Shown here: positions 53,034-53,818 of the stretch, one piece after another
Layout of the letters: the number at the start of each line of letters is the position of its first letter
Position numbering within the stretch: the stretch's first letter is position 1
Position numbers and translations under genes: made by a program
From: Massilia sp. BJB1822
Lineage (GTDB): Bacteria > Pseudomonadota > Gammaproteobacteria > Burkholderiales > Burkholderiaceae_D
NCBI RefSeq assembly: GCF_013369485.1
Contig: NZ_JABWEB010000028.1
Coordinates: forward strand, 1 to 53,818
DNA length: 53,818 nucleotides
Direction: 5' to 3'
The notes under the pieces: model-generated
What the model was told of the DNA's origin: nothing
Databases searched by the model: none
What the model saw: the letters and a program-made list of their open reading frames with translations, nothing else

Positions 53034-53818
53034 TTAAGGAGGCGTGCGCCAGCCCCCGCCAAGTGCCTGGATCAGGGCCACGGCGGCAGTCTGGCGGTCG
53101 GCCTGCACCTGGGCCAGGGCACGGCGCGCATTGAGGGCGCTGACCTGGGCCGTGACCACTTCGGTATAGCTGACCTGGCCGACGCGGTAGCGGTTCAATA
53201 GCTGCTGCTCGACCTGGTCGGCCGCCTGCGAGGCGCGGCGGCGCAGTTCCTGCTGTTCGGCCAGCACGCGGGTGGCGGTCAACTGGTCCTCCACATCGGC
53301 CATGGCGGCCAGCACGCTTTGCCGGTACTGGGCGACGGCCAGATCGTGTCCAGCCTTGGCCTGATCGACGCGCGCGCCGGTGGCGCCGGCATTGAACAGG
53401 GTCTGCGCGGCCGACAAGCCCAATGACCACAGGCTGTTGGACGCATTGAACAGGCCCGCCGCCTTGCTGGCGCCAAAACCGTAGGATGCGCTCAGGTCCA
53501 GGCTGGGGAAATAGGCCGAACGCGCAATGCCGATCTGCGCATTGGCCGCCGCCACGCGCCGTTCGGCGGCGGCGATGTCGGGGCGGCGCTGCAGCAGCGT
53601 GGACGGCACACCGGGCGGCACCTCCGGCACGGCCAGTTGCGGCGCGGCGGCCGCCAGCGTGAAGTCGGCCGGTGCCTTGCCCAGCAAAACGGCGATGGCG
53701 TGTTCGAGCTGCGCGCGCTGGCGCTGCACGCCAAGGCGGTCGGCGCGGGCATTGGCCAGCTGGGTTTCGGCTTGCAAGACGTCGGCATGGCCGGCAATGC
53801 CGGCCGCGAAACGGTTGC
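53034..53818 (-). CDS. RND efflux outer membrane lipoprotein, NodT family (5' end missing)
   Basis: The last about 260 residues of an outer membrane efflux protein; the frame is open to the window edge. Family motifs are the helix pattern ETQLANARADRLGVQRQRAQLEHAIAVLLGKAPADF, VPSTLLQRRPDIAAAERRVAAANAQIGIARSAYFPSLDLSASYG, and SLGLSAAQTLFNAGATGARVDQAKAGHDLAVAQYRQSVLAAMADVEDQL. These belong to the NodT branch of OMF proteins, which form the exit duct of RND pumps. It ends 116 nt from the CheB-CheR gene start; the rest of the pump is likely in the missing part upstream. Confidence 0.92.
   Translation of the reverse strand, partial: NRFAAGIAGHADVLQAETQLANARADRLGVQRQRAQLEHAIAVLLGKAPADFTLAAAAPQLAVPEVPPGVPSTLLQRRPDIAAAERRVAAANAQIGIARSAYFPSLDLSASYGFGASKAAGLFNASNSLWSLGLSAAQTLFNAGATGARVDQAKAGHDLAVAQYRQSVLAAMADVEDQLTATRVLAEQQELRRRASQAADQVEQQLLNRYRVGQVSYTEVVTAQVSALNARRALAQVQADRQTAAVALIQALGGGWRTPP

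Overview
The window is about 54 kb of GC-rich bacterial chromosome with no rRNA, tRNA, insertion sequence, phage or CRISPR signal. Gene content and order (dapC-dapD, then dapE-prmB; ompR-envZ; a pilT/pilU-type ATPase; an M16 peptidase beside an FMN-riboswitch ribB), the codon bias, and hairpin repeats with a GTGTCAGGCAC core point to a betaproteobacterium of the Burkholderiales. Oxalobacteraceae (Massilia/Duganella/Janthinobacterium-like) is the most likely family; that placement is inference. Long antisense ORFs opposite real genes are a by-product of the GC-rich codon use and are not annotated.

Layout. 1-5.3 kb: M16 zinc peptidase (-), FMN riboswitch and ribB (+), and an MFS exporter (-) divergent from a LysR regulator with two inverted repeats between them. 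6.3-8.8 kb: an MlaE-type permease, MCE/MlaD protein and lipoprotein operon with no ATPase gene. 8.8-16 kb: a hairpin-repeat locus, RhlE-like helicase, M19 dipeptidase-like gene overlapping a secreted unknown, a DHFR-fold reductase, a VOC protein, a membrane protein controlled by a divergent MerR regulator through a stretched promoter, and a DUF4153 membrane protein. 16-25 kb: lysine/diaminopimelate genes dapC and dapD, an intrinsic terminator, a pilU-like ATPase, a methyltransferase, an ArsC/Spx-like protein, dapE, prmB and an ABC-F protein. 25-35 kb: CheW-like and HDOD signalling proteins, a CoA-transferase, two tandem Ntn-hydrolase acylases, a FapA/DUF342 protein and a small secreted protein. 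35-37.5 kb: ompR-envZ behind a direct repeat resembling an OmpR box. 37.6-40.7 kb: a VOC-YciI-YciI/YciI-sigma operon of the ECF42 type, preceded by a good match to the ECF42 promoter. 40.7-43 kb: an Imm26-like protein, a short coiled-coil protein and a YqhD-like alcohol dehydrogenase. 42.8-46.4 kb: a TPP riboswitch before a TonB-dependent receptor, facing a convergent pnuC-type transporter and NadR-like kinase pair. 46.5-53.8 kb: an S46 dipeptidyl-peptidase, a PAS histidine kinase coupled to a CheB-CheR-PAS protein, and the end of a NodT-type efflux lipoprotein.

The three most interesting items are: (1) a family of paired 37-nt hairpins at three loci whose outer TTTGATC boxes supply the in-frame stop codon of three of the five flanking genes; (2) a candidate thiamine-acquisition module (TPP riboswitch, TonB receptor, PnuC/PnuT-like permease, NadR-like kinase); (3) an ECF42 operon with a recognisable self-promoter directly beside an AT-rich 13-bp inverted repeat.
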